Assembly: GCF_035917415.1 (NCBI RefSeq)
Contig: NZ_CP109073.1
Location: 2,701,501 to 2,765,500, forward strand
Direction: 5' to 3'
From: Streptomyces sp. NBC_01803
Lineage (GTDB): Bacteria; Actinomycetota; Actinomycetes; Streptomycetales; Streptomycetaceae
Length of the DNA: 64,000 nt
Part shown: piece after piece, positions 16,887-24,789 of the stretch
How the letters are laid out: the number at the start of each line of letters is the position of its first letter
Numbering within the stretch: position 1 is the stretch's first letter
Program-made: the position numbers and the translations under genes
Notes under the pieces: generated by a model
The model's input: only the letters and a program-made list of their open reading frames with translations
What the model was told of the DNA's origin: nothing
The model's database searches: none

Positions 16887-19080
16887 GCCGCTTCCTCCGG
16901 GACTCGATGAGCGTCTCCTGGACGTTCCGCAGCGGCTTGCCCTCCGCGTCCACCGCGTGTCGCGTCCACGCGCCGTCCGGGCCGAGGTGCCAGGACGCGG
17001 TGGAGTCGGCGGTGCCGGTGGCCAGCAGCCGGGTGATCGAGGAGCGGTGGGCCGGGTCGGCGACGCGGACCAGGACCTCGATGCGCCGGTCCAGGTTCCG
17101 GTGCATGAGGTCGGCGCTGCCGAGCCACACCTCGTTCTCCCCGCCGTTGCCGAAGGTGTAGACGCGGGAGTGCTCCAGGAACCGGCCGAGCACGCTGCGC
17201 ACCCTGATGTTCTCCGACAGGCCGGGCACGCCGGGGCGCACCGCGCAGATGCCGCGCACCCAGATGTCGACCGGCACACCCGCCTGGGAGGCCCGGTAAA
17301 GGGCGTCGATGACGGTCTCGTCCACGATGGAGTTGACCTTGATCCGGACGAAGGCCGGGCGGCCGGCCCGGTGGTGCTCGATCTCGCGGCGGACGCGGGT
17401 GACCAGCCCGTCGCGCAACGAGCGCGGGGCGACCAGCAGACGACGGTAGTTGTCGCGTCTGGAATACCCGGAGAGGCGGTTGAACAGGTCCGACAGGTCC
17501 GCGCCCACCGCCGGATCGGCGGTCAGCAGCCCGATGTCCTCGTAGAACCGCGCGGTCTTCGGGTGGTAGTTGCCCGTGCCGACGTGGGCGTAGCGGCGCA
17601 GGTCCTCGCCCTCCTGGCGGACGACGAGGGAGAGCTTGCAGTGCGTCTTCAGGCCGACCAGGCCGTAGACGACATGGCAGCCGGCCTCCTCCAGCTTCCG
17701 CGCCCACTTGATGTTGGCGTGCTCGTCGAAGCGGGCCTTGATCTCCACCAGCACCAGCACCTGCTTGCCGGACTCGGCCGCGTCGATGAGGGCGTCCACG
17801 ATCGGGGAGTCGCCGGAGGTGCGGTACAGCGTCTGCTTGATCGCCAGCACGTCCGGATCGGCGGCGGCCTGCTCCAGGAACGCCTGCACGGAGGTGGAGA
17901 ACGAGTCGTACGGGTGGTGCAGCAGCACGTCGCGGGTGCGCAGCGCGGCGAAGATGTCGGGCGCGGAGGCCGACTCGACCTCGGCCAGGTCCCGGTGGGT
18001 GCCGGCCACGAACTTCGGGTACTTCAGCTCCGGCCGGTCCAGCGCGGCGATGGACTTGAGGCCGGTCAGGTCCAGCGGGCCGGGCAGGCAGAAGACCTCC
18101 TCGCGGCGGATCTTCAGCTCGCGGATCAGCAGATCCAGCACCTCGTCGTCGATGGACTCCTCGACCTCCAGGCGCACGGGCGGGCCGAAGCGGCGGCGCA
18201 GCAGCTCCTTCTCCAGGGCCTGGAGCAGGTTCTCCGCGTCGTCCTCCTCGACCTCCAGGTCCTCGTTGCGCGTGACGCGGAAGACGTGGTGGGCGAGCAC
18301 CTCCATGCCCCGGAACAGCTCCTCCAGGTGCGCGGCGATCACGTCCTCGACCGGCACGTACCGCTGCGGCGACGCCTCCAGGAAACGGGACAGCAGCGGG
18401 GGCACCTTCACGCGGGCGAAGTGCCGGTGGCCGCTGGCGGGGTTGCGCACGACGACGGCCAGGTTGAGCGAGAGCCCGGATATGTAGGGGAACGGGTGCG
18501 CCGGGTCGACGGCGAGCGGGGTGAGGACCGGGAAGATCTTCTTGCGGAAGAGCGAGAACAGCTGGATCTGCTCCTGCTCGGTGAGGTCGCGCCAGCGCAG
18601 CAGGTGGATGCCCCGCTCGGCGAGCTCGGGGGCAACGGTCTGCTGGTAGCAGGCGGCGTGCCGGGTCATCTGCTCCCTGGCCCGGGTCCAGATCGTCCCC
18701 AGCACCTCGCGCGGCGCCTGTCCGGTGACGGAACGGGTGGCCACGCCGGTGGCGATGCGGCGCTTGAGACCGGCGACGCGGACCATGAAGAACTCGTCCA
18801 GGTTGCTGGCGAAGATGCTCAGGAAGTGCGTCCGCTCCAGCAGCGGGGTGGTGGGGTCCTCGGCGAGCTCCAGCACCCGCTCGTTGAACGCCAGCCAGCT
18901 CCGCTCGCGGTCCAGGAAACGGTCCTCGGGCAGCTCGGCCTCGGCCTCGGGGCCGGATACGGAAACCTCGGCTCCGGGCTCGACGGCCGTCTCGGGGGCG
19001 GACTCCGGCTCGGCCCGCTCGCTCGGCTCGGCCGGCTCGGAGGCCGTGAAGGGGGACAAGGTCCGCGTTTCCTGGCTCAT
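16870..19080 (-). CDS. ppk: polyphosphate kinase
   Basis: A 736-residue PPK1, which polymerises the gamma phosphate of ATP into polyphosphate and runs in reverse. After an acidic Ser/Glu/Pro-rich N-terminus of about 50 residues comes the PPK_N domain ([18 protein letters not shown]), the middle domain, and two PLD-like C-terminal domains. They carry the autophosphorylated His in [17 protein letters not shown], the segment [13 protein letters not shown] and [13 protein letters not shown]. The start is the ATG at 19080. The frame is open further upstream through a helix-turn-helix segment, treated separately. A single PHO-like 11-mer lies 41-51 nt upstream. The NUDIX gene overlaps its 3' end. 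Confidence 0.95.
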   Translation of the reverse strand: MSQETRTLSPFTASEPAEPSERAEPESAPETAVEPGAEVSVSGPEAEAELPEDRFLDRERSWLAFNERVLELAEDPTTPLLERTHFLSIFASNLDEFFMVRVAGLKRRIATGVATRSVTGQAPREVLGTIWTRAREQMTRHAACYQQTVAPELAERGIHLLRWRDLTEQEQIQLFSLFRKKIFPVLTPLAVDPAHPFPYISGLSLNLAVVVRNPASGHRHFARVKVPPLLSRFLEASPQRYVPVEDVIAAHLEELFRGMEVLAHHVFRVTRNEDLEVEEDDAENLLQALEKELLRRRFGPPVRLEVEESIDDEVLDLLIRELKIRREEVFCLPGPLDLTGLKSIAALDRPELKYPKFVAGTHRDLAEVESASAPDIFAALRTRDVLLHHPYDSFSTSVQAFLEQAAADPDVLAIKQTLYRTSGDSPIVDALIDAAESGKQVLVLVEIKARFDEHANIKWARKLEEAGCHVVYGLVGLKTHCKLSLVVRQEGEDLRRYAHVGTGNYHPKTARFYEDIGLLTADPAVGADLSDLFNRLSGYSRRDNYRRLLVAPRSLRDGLVTRVRREIEHHRAGRPAFVRIKVNSIVDETVIDALYRASQAGVPVDIWVRGICAVRPGVPGLSENIRVRSVLGRFLEHSRVYTFGNGGENEVWLGSADLMHRNLDRRIEVLVRVADPAHRSSITRLLATGTADSTASWHLGPDGAWTRHAVDAEGKPLRNVQETLIESRRKRRVTAA

Positions 19081-19347
19081 ATCCCCATTCTCGCGCCTTC
19101 GCCGGGAACGCGGCACGTCAGCGAAGTGAACGGAGGCGGCACGACCGGCCGCCCCCGACCGGCGGACGTGATCCGCCCAGCGCTTCGCGGTGCTGACCGA
19201 CACCCCGAAATGGAACGCCGCCCGCCGCAGCGACCATCCGTCCTCGACCACGGCCCTGCCCAGCCGCACGCGCTCCGCCTCGTTCAGGGGCTCACCACTC
19301 CGACGACCTTCCACGCCGGGAGCGTACCCGCGCCTCTCGTGCCCCAC
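19081..19347 (-). other. in-frame helix-turn-helix segment upstream of ppk
   Basis: The ppk reading frame is open upstream of the chosen start for 89 codons, from GTG 19347. The encoded stretch contains [20 protein letters not shown] and [15 protein letters not shown], which read as a helix-turn-helix like the N-terminus of IS481/IS3-type transposases or Mor-like regulators. It could be a relic of an element fused by chance, a short independent HTH protein, or a real N-terminal extension. A PHO-like 11-mer within its 3' part argues that ppk is transcribed from inside it. Confidence 0.5.
19121..19131 (-). promoter_or_regulatory. candidate PHO-box unit upstream of ppk
   Basis: On the minus strand, GTTCACTTCGC (19131-19121) matches the 11-nt PhoP unit and lies 41-51 nt before the ppk ATG. 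Only one good unit is seen; the following 11-mer (TGACGTGCCGC) is poor. PhoP control of ppk is known in Streptomyces lividans; here it is an inference. Confidence 0.4.
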
Positions 19348-19413
19348 CCGGGGACGACTCCCGATACCCCGATCCGGTGGCCGGGGGCGGGGGCGGGGGC
19401 GGGGGCGGGCCTA

Positions 19414-19446
19414 TCGATCTCCGTTCGATCTCCGTTCGACCTCCGT
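19414..19446. repeat. three 11-bp direct repeats beside a (GGGGGC)n tract
   Basis: TCGATCTCCGT is repeated twice exactly (19414-19424, 19425-19435) and once with one change (TCGACCTCCGT, 19436-19446). It directly follows a run of GGGGGC units at about 19383-19409. The 11-bp period equals one helical turn, as in OmpR-family operators, but the sequence does not match a PHO box. The rest of the ppk-mshD gap (to 19602) is CG-rich, with CCCCGG repeats near 19530 and no gene. Confidence 0.75.
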
Positions 19447-19602
19447 GGACCAGGCCCGCGGCCTCCCGGTCCCCCGTGAGGCCCCGGCCCAGCCCGGCCC
19501 GCACCGAGGACTCACGACACCGCCCGACGGCCCCGGCCCCGGCCCCGGCTTCCCGACGAGCAGGAAAGCCGGCCGCGTCACCGACCTCCCCGCACACCAC
19601 AC

Positions 19603-20511
19603 CTACGTCTCGGTCCGGTACATCAGGTCCGTCTCGAAGGTGCGGAAGCCCAGAGACTCGTAGACCCGCAGGGCGGCGGCGTTGTCCGCGTCGACGTACA
19701 GCATCGCGGTCGACAGGGCGGGGTTCGCCGCGAGGTAGCGCAGGCCGATCGCCGTCAGGGCCCGGCCCAGGCCCGTGCCCTGGGCCTCCGGGGCCACGCC
19801 GACGACGTACACCTCGCCCAGCCCCTGCCCGGTGTGCGGCTTGGTCCAGTGGAAGCCGAGAATCCGGTCGTCGTCCGTCCGCGCCGCGAGAAAGAAACCG
19901 GCCGCGTCGAACCACGGCTCGGCCATCCTCGCGTCCAGGTCCTGGCGGGTGAGCGAGCCCTGCTCCGGATGGTGGGCGAAGGCCGCCGCGTTGACGGCCA
20001 GCCACGCCTCCTCGTCCTGGCCGGGCACGAACGTCCGCACCCGCACGCCCTCGGGCAGCCTCGGCTCGCCGGCGGACCTCAGCCCGCCCAGCGGGCGGCG
20101 CAGCTGCCGCAGCTCCCGGAAGAGCCTGAGGCCCAGCAGCTGCGCGAGGTGCCGCGCCGCCGGGTGGCCGCCGTGCGCCCACAGCCGCAGCCGGTGGCCC
20201 GACTCGGCCAGCAGCGCCTCGCCCAGCACCCGCCCGTACCGGCGGCCCCGGTGCTCGGGGTGGACGACGAGCTCGCCCGAGGGCGCCTCCACCGGGTCCG
20301 TTCCGTCCAGTTGGGCGTAGCCGACCAACTCGCTCGCGCCCCGGCGCATCAGCAGATGCCGCACGCCCTCCCGCGCCCCGCCGCGCAACAGCAGCCGACC
20401 CTGTTCCGACACCGCGCTCTGCCCGTCCGCCCGGGCCGCCGCCTCGATCAGCGCCCACGCCTCGCGCAGCTCTTTCTCCGTCACCTGGTCCCGCACCATG
20501 ACGTCACTCAT
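19603..20511 (-). CDS. mshD: mycothiol synthase MshD
   Basis: A 302-residue protein with two GNAT domains. It acetylates the cysteine amine of Cys-GlcN-inositol with acetyl-CoA, the last step of mycothiol synthesis. The N-terminal domain keeps the acyl-CoA motif region GELVVHPEHRGRRYGR. The C-terminal, catalytic domain has the MshD signature WFDAAGFFLA, FHWTKPHTGQGLGEVYVVGV and the CoA loop APEAQGTGLGRAL. The ending VYESLGFRTFETDLMY is typical. Start at ATG 20511; an ATG four codons later is possible. Confidence 0.95.
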   Translation of the reverse strand: MSDVMVRDQVTEKELREAWALIEAAARADGQSAVSEQGRLLLRGGAREGVRHLLMRRGASELVGYAQLDGTDPVEAPSGELVVHPEHRGRRYGRVLGEALLAESGHRLRLWAHGGHPAARHLAQLLGLRLFRELRQLRRPLGGLRSAGEPRLPEGVRVRTFVPGQDEEAWLAVNAAAFAHHPEQGSLTRQDLDARMAEPWFDAAGFFLAARTDDDRILGFHWTKPHTGQGLGEVYVVGVAPEAQGTGLGRALTAIGLRYLAANPALSTAMLYVDADNAAALRVYESLGFRTFETDLMYRTET

Positions 20512-20579
20512 GGAAGCGACTTTAGGGCCTGCCCGGGCGCCGGAGCTTTCATCTCCTTGTTACCGGGACCCCCTGCCTT

Positions 20580-20593
20580 GCTACGCGCGTAGC
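20580..20593. promoter_or_regulatory. 14-bp perfect palindrome upstream of the 5'-nucleotidase gene
   Basis: GCTACGCGCGTAGC is a perfect palindrome 56 bp before the start codon and next to TAGGGT (20597-20602), a possible -10. It could be an operator. No PHO box was found here, although homologous enzymes are part of the phosphate response. Confidence 0.45.
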
Positions 20594-20648
20594 CACTAGG
20601 GTTCGGGCCGGACTGGAAAAGTCATGCCCTGATCGCCGAGAGGGACAC

Positions 20649-22427
20649 ATGCACGCACGGAAGTACAGCGTGACCGCGGGAGCGGCGGCGCTCGCGGTCG
20701 CGGCGGCGCTCGCCGTCGCCCTGCCCGCCGCCCAAGCCGCCGACTCCGCCGCGCACAGCAAGCCGAGTCGGACCGTCGACCTGCAGGTCCTCGCCATCAA
20801 CGATCTGCACGGCGCCCTGGAGCCGCCCGCGGGCTCCAACGGCACGCTCACACGGGAGAACCCGGACGGAACGACCACCCAGATCACCGCGGGCGGCGTG
20901 GAGTACCTGGCCACCGGCCTGCGCGAGGCCCGCGAGGGCGAGCGCCGCTCGGTCACCGTCGCGGCCGGCGACCTGGTCGGCGCGACGCCGCTGCTGTCCG
21001 GACTGTTCCACGACGAGCCGACCATCGAGGCGCTCAACGCCCTGGACATGGACGTCGCGGGCGTCGGCAACCACGAATTCGACGAGGGCTGGGAGGAGCT
21101 GACCCGGCTTCAGGACGGCGGCTGCCACCCGGTGGACGGCTGCTACGTCGAGGGCCGCGAGTTCGAGGGCTCCGACTTCCCCTACCTGGCCGCCAACGTC
21201 GTCCACGAGGACACCGGCCGCCCGATCCTGGCGCCGTACACCATCCAGAACCTCGGCGGCGTCAAGGTCGGCTTCATCGGCGTCACCCTGGAGGGGACGG
21301 CCGACATCGTCACCCAGGAGGGCATCGAGGGCATCGACTTCCTGGACGAGGTCGAGACGATCAACACCTACACCGCGCGGCTCAAGCGGCGCGGCGTCAA
21401 CGCGGTCGTCGCCCTGATCCACGAGGGCGGCTACCCGGCGGCCCCCGCGTACAACCACGACTGCGACGGCCCCTCCGGCGGCCTGTCCGGCCCGATCGTG
21501 GACATCGCCCAGCGGACCTCCTCGGACGTCGACGCGCTGGTCACCGGCCACACCCACCAGCCGTACGTGTGCACCATCCCCGACCCGTCGGGCCACGACC
21601 GCCTGGTCACCTCGGCCTCCTCCAACGGCCGCCTGTTCACCGAGCTGAACATGGCCTACGACCTGGGCACCGAGGACATCGTGCGAACCTCGGTCGAGGG
21701 CACCAACCGCGTCGTGGACCGGCTCCAGGAGCGGGCCCCGGACCTGACCGAGCTGATCTCGTACTGGAACGCGCTGGCCGCGCCCGTCGCCAACCGGCCC
21801 ATCGGCTGGATCGCCGAGGACATCCGGGGCCGCGGCGCCGGCACCCCCGAGTTCCCGCTCGGCGACCTGATCGCCGACGCCCAGCTCGCGCACGCCCAGT
21901 CGCTCGACCCGTCGGCCGACCTCGCGCTGATGAACCCCGGCGGCGTCCGCACCGACCTGGTGTACGCGGCGTCCGGGGCCGAGGGCGACGGCGTGGTGAC
22001 CTTCGGCGAGGGCTTCGCGGTCCAGCCGTTCTCCAACACGGTCAACCTGCTCGACCTGACCGGCGCCCAGCTCCTCCAGGTGCTCCGGGAGCAGGTGACC
22101 GGGGGCAACGCGGCGGTGCCGAAGATCCTCCAGCCGTCCGAGAGCCTGAGCTACACCCTGGACCTGACCCGGACCGGAGCGGACCGGATCGTGGCGGACT
22201 CGGTCCTGGTGGCCGGTCAGCCGCTCGACCCGGCGGCCACCTACCGGGTCGCGGTCAACTCGTTCCTGGCGGGCGGCGGTGACGGCTTCGCCACCCTGGC
22301 TCAGGGCACCAACCCGCTGGTCGGCGACGACGACATGGCCGTCCTCGCCGACTTCCTGACCGCCACCTCGTCCGCCACCGCGCCCCTCGCCGCCCCGGCC
22401 GCCGACCGGATCACGGTCGTCCGCTGA
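20649..22427 (+). CDS. secreted bifunctional metallophosphatase/5'-nucleotidase
   Basis: A 592-residue exported enzyme that releases phosphate from extracellular nucleotides. A Sec signal peptide spans about residues 1-35 (SVTAGAAALAVAAALAVALP, then AAQAADS). The metallophosphatase domain carries NDLHGALEP, GDLVGATPLLSG, the catalytic GNHEFDEG, HEGG and VTGHTHQPY. The C-terminal 5'-nucleotidase domain has FPLGDLIADAQL, NPGGVRTDL and NSFLAGGGDGF for base binding. It is complete at normal length. It fits the phosphate theme of the window and is followed by a terminator hairpin at 22487-22523. Confidence 0.93.
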   Translation: MHARKYSVTAGAAALAVAAALAVALPAAQAADSAAHSKPSRTVDLQVLAINDLHGALEPPAGSNGTLTRENPDGTTTQITAGGVEYLATGLREAREGERRSVTVAAGDLVGATPLLSGLFHDEPTIEALNALDMDVAGVGNHEFDEGWEELTRLQDGGCHPVDGCYVEGREFEGSDFPYLAANVVHEDTGRPILAPYTIQNLGGVKVGFIGVTLEGTADIVTQEGIEGIDFLDEVETINTYTARLKRRGVNAVVALIHEGGYPAAPAYNHDCDGPSGGLSGPIVDIAQRTSSDVDALVTGHTHQPYVCTIPDPSGHDRLVTSASSNGRLFTELNMAYDLGTEDIVRTSVEGTNRVVDRLQERAPDLTELISYWNALAAPVANRPIGWIAEDIRGRGAGTPEFPLGDLIADAQLAHAQSLDPSADLALMNPGGVRTDLVYAASGAEGDGVVTFGEGFAVQPFSNTVNLLDLTGAQLLQVLREQVTGGNAAVPKILQPSESLSYTLDLTRTGADRIVADSVLVAGQPLDPAATYRVAVNSFLAGGGDGFATLAQGTNPLVGDDDMAVLADFLTATSSATAPLAAPAADRITVVR

Positions 22428-22486
22428 CCGGGCGCGGCTGACAGGCAGACGACGATCCCAGTCCCCCCACGGCTGTCTCGCCCCCG

Positions 22487-22523
22487 GAAGCCGCCCTGGC
22501 GCCCCGCGCGCCGGGGCGGCTTC
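22487..22523. terminator. terminator between 5'-nucleotidase and phosphopantetheinyl transferase genes
   Basis: GAAGCCGCCC (22487-22496) pairs with GGGCGGCTTC (22514-22523) across a 17-nt loop, between convergent genes ending at 22427 and 22575. Confidence 0.7.
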
Positions 22524-22574
22524 ATGTCCGGGTGCCTGAGTGTCCGCCGAGCCGGGTGCCGGGACGCGCGGGCC

Positions 22575-23294
22575 CTACGCGACGGCCCGCCGACCGCCGT
22601 CCGCGTCGCGCGGCCCCGGCGGCACGGCCGGGCGGCGGACCACGGCGATCGTCGTGATCAGCAGCCCGTCGCGGGCCAGCCACCGGCCGGTGAACCCGGG
22701 CATCCGGACCCCGTCCACCTCTGGTCCGGGCACCAGCAGACGGGCGGTGAACGTGCCCGCGTCCGGGTCGATGTCGATCGCCGCCTCCTCGAAGTCGAGC
22801 CAGCGGCGGGTCAGCGGGAACCAGACCTTGTAGACGCTCTCCTTCGCGCTGAACAGCAGCCGCTCCCAGCTCACCCCGGTCCGCCGCGTCGCCAGCCCGG
22901 CCAGCGCCGCCCGCTCCCCGGGCAGCGCGATGGTGTCCAGCACGCCCCGCTCGCGCAGCGGCTCGTTCGGCTCGGCGTCGATCCCGACGCTCACCAGGTC
23001 GCCGGCCCGCGCGACGGCCGCCGCGCGGTAGCCGTGGCAGTGCGTCATGCTCCCCACGAAGCCGTCCGGCCAGCCGGGCGCCCCCCGTTCCCCGGGCAGC
23101 AGGGGAACGCGCGGCCCGCCGAGCCGTTCCAGCGCGGCGCGGGCGCACACCCGCACGGTGGCGAACTCGCGGCGCCGTTTGTCCACGGCCCGCGCGATGT
23201 GGCGTTCCTCCTCGGGGAAGAGCGCGGGCGGCTCGGCCGGGTCCGCGAACGCCTCCACGGCCGCCACCGACGGCGGCAGCAGCTCCTCGATCAC
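22575..23294 (-). CDS. 4'-phosphopantetheinyl transferase (Sfp/EntD type)
   Basis: A 239-residue protein that moves phosphopantetheine from CoA to carrier proteins of polyketide, peptide or fatty acid synthases. The signature motifs are the CoA-binding GSMTHCHGYRAAAVA, the magnesium site GIDAEPNEPL and the catalytic RLLFSAKESVYKVWFP. The GTG start at 23294 overlaps the stop of the upstream phosphoesterase (GTGA, 4 bp), so the two are translationally coupled. The length and EntD-like architecture suggest broad specificity. No biosynthetic cluster lies nearby, so it probably serves clusters elsewhere. Confidence 0.93.
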   Translation of the reverse strand: MIEELLPPSVAAVEAFADPAEPPALFPEEERHIARAVDKRRREFATVRVCARAALERLGGPRVPLLPGERGAPGWPDGFVGSMTHCHGYRAAAVARAGDLVSVGIDAEPNEPLRERGVLDTIALPGERAALAGLATRRTGVSWERLLFSAKESVYKVWFPLTRRWLDFEEAAIDIDPDAGTFTARLLVPGPEVDGVRMPGFTGRWLARDGLLITTIAVVRRPAVPPGPRDADGGRRAVA

Positions 23295-24133
23295 CGCTCC
23301 ACCACCACGCGCGGCAGGATCTGCACCAGCCGCCCCGGCGGGGTGCCGCGCGGCTGCCACTCCCTCGGGTAGCCCAGCGACACCTCCTGGTGGGGCACCC
23401 CGTCCTGCCAGATCAGCCGCGGGATGTGGAGGTGGCCGTAGACGACGGCGGCGGCCCGGAAGCGGCGCGGCCAGTCCTCGGTGGTCTCGGTGCCGCACCA
23501 CAGGGCGAACTCCGGGTACCGCAGAATCCGGGTGGGCTCGCGCACGATGGGCCAGTGGTTGACCAGCACGGTCGGCAGCCCGTCCGGCACCTCCTCGGTC
23601 AGCCGCTTCTCGGTCTCCTCGACCCGCGCCCTGGACCAGGCGTCGCGGGTGGGATACGGGTCGGGGTTGAGGAAGAACTCGTCAGTGCAGATCACGCCGG
23701 CCGCCTTGGCGACGGCCAGCGCCTCCGCCTTGGTGGTGGTGCCGACCGGGCGGAACGTGTAGTCGTACAGCAGGAACAGCGGCGCGATCACGGCCGGGCC
23801 GCCCTCGCCCTCCCACAGGGGGAACGGGTCCTCGGGGGTGACGACCCCGAGCCGCCGGCAGATGGCGACCAGGTGCTGGTACCGCTCGACGCCGACCAGC
23901 CGCACCGGGTCGTCGGGCGGGGTCCACAGCTCGTGGTTGCCCGGGACCCAGATCACCTTGGCGAACCGCCGGCTGAGTGTCTCCAGAGTCCACTCCACGT
24001 CCGCGACCATCTCGCCGACGTCACCGGCGACCAGCAGCCAGTCCTCCTCGCCGGTCGGCCGCAGCCGCTCGACTATCTCCCGGTTCTCGGCATACCGCAC
24101 ATGCAGATCGCTGATGGCCACCAGCTTCCCCAC
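23291..24133 (-). CDS. calcineurin-like metallophosphoesterase
   Basis: A 280-residue cytoplasmic phosphoesterase with all metal motifs: AISDLHVRY, VAGDVGEMV, VPGNHELW, LVNHWP and VVYGHLHIPR. The GTG at 24133 is preferred because GAGGGGAG sits 6 nt before it; a TTG two codons upstream (24139) is also in frame. The substrate is unknown. Coupling to the phosphopantetheinyl transferase by a 4-bp overlap suggests a shared function, perhaps hydrolysis of a CoA-derived product, but this is inference. It is divergent from soxR across a SoxR box. Confidence 0.88.
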   Translation of the reverse strand: MGKLVAISDLHVRYAENREIVERLRPTGEEDWLLVAGDVGEMVADVEWTLETLSRRFAKVIWVPGNHELWTPPDDPVRLVGVERYQHLVAICRRLGVVTPEDPFPLWEGEGGPAVIAPLFLLYDYTFRPVGTTTKAEALAVAKAAGVICTDEFFLNPDPYPTRDAWSRARVEETEKRLTEEVPDGLPTVLVNHWPIVREPTRILRYPEFALWCGTETTEDWPRRFRAAAVVYGHLHIPRLIWQDGVPHQEVSLGYPREWQPRGTPPGRLVQILPRVVVER

Positions 24134-24178
24134 GCGCAACTCCCCTCATCAGCCAGGTGCTTCACGCTAACCCATGAA

Positions 24179-24208
24179 TCTCAAGAAATGTTGAGGTCTC
24201 GCTACGAT
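24179..24208. promoter_or_regulatory. SoxR box and -10 element ahead of soxR
   Basis: TCTCAAGAAATGTTGAGG (24179-24196) is an 18-bp inverted repeat matching the SoxR operator pattern CCTCAA-N6-TTGAGG except for the second base. TACGAT (24203-24208) is a good -10 and lies 7 nt before the ATG at 24216. The element is shared with the divergent phosphoesterase gene. Confidence 0.75.
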
Positions 24209-24215
24209 GGACCCC

Positions 24216-24761
24216 ATGGCCCCCCAGATCGCCAAGGAACTCACCATCGGGCAGCTTGCCCAGCGCAGCGGCGTCGCCACCTCGGCCCTCAGGTTCTACG
24301 AGGACCAGGGGCTGATCAGCAGCCGCCGCACCTCCGGCAACCAGCGTCGCTACCGCCGGGACACACTGCGGCGCGTGGCGTTCATCCGGGTCTCGCAGAA
24401 CGTGGGCATGCCGCTGACCGCGATCCGCGAGGCGCTGGCCCGGCTGCCCGAGGGCCGGACGCCGAACAAGCCGGACTGGGCGGTGCTCTCCGAGTCCTGG
24501 CGCGCGGATCTCGACGCCCGAATCCGCCAGCTCACCCGTCTGCGGGACAACCTGACCGACTGCATCGGCTGCGGCTGTCTGTCCCTGGAGAGCTGCATGC
24601 TCGCCAACCCCTACGACATCTGCGGTGAGGACGGCTGCGGCCCGCGCCGCCTCCTGGACGATCCCGAGCCGGCCGCCGTCACGGCTGCCACCGCCGGGGC
24701 CGCCGTCACCGCCGGGGCGGCGGGACCGGGCGGCCGGACCCGTTCGCCCTCCTGCCGCTGA
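24216..24761 (+). CDS. soxR: redox-sensitive transcriptional activator SoxR
   Basis: A 181-residue MerR-family protein. The N-terminal winged HTH (LTIGQLAQRSGVATSALRFY) and SoxR-specific RRTSGNQRRYRRD are followed by the dimerisation helix and the [2Fe-2S] ligands C116, C119, C121 and C127 (CIGCGCLSLESC). The Ala/Gly-rich C-terminal tail is longer than in E. coli. In streptomycetes SoxR senses redox-active compounds such as its own antibiotics. The ATG at 24216 is chosen because the -10 at 24203-24208 overlaps the other in-frame ATG (24207), implying a leaderless mRNA. A SoxR box in its own promoter suggests autoregulation. Confidence 0.94.
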   Translation: MAPQIAKELTIGQLAQRSGVATSALRFYEDQGLISSRRTSGNQRRYRRDTLRRVAFIRVSQNVGMPLTAIREALARLPEGRTPNKPDWAVLSESWRADLDARIRQLTRLRDNLTDCIGCGCLSLESCMLANPYDICGEDGCGPRRLLDDPEPAAVTAATAGAAVTAGAAGPGGRTRSPSCR

Positions 24762-24789
24762 TCCCCCGGGCCCCGGACCCTGACCTCGG

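Noticed and set aside
16582..19479. 965-residue plus-strand frame opposite ppk and the NUDIX gene
   Set aside because: No domain, biased composition, and fully antisense to well-supported genes.
20520..20648. PHO box upstream of the secreted 5'-nucleotidase
   Set aside because: Expected from the family's regulation, but no pair of GTTCA-type 11-mers is visible; only an unrelated 14-bp palindrome.
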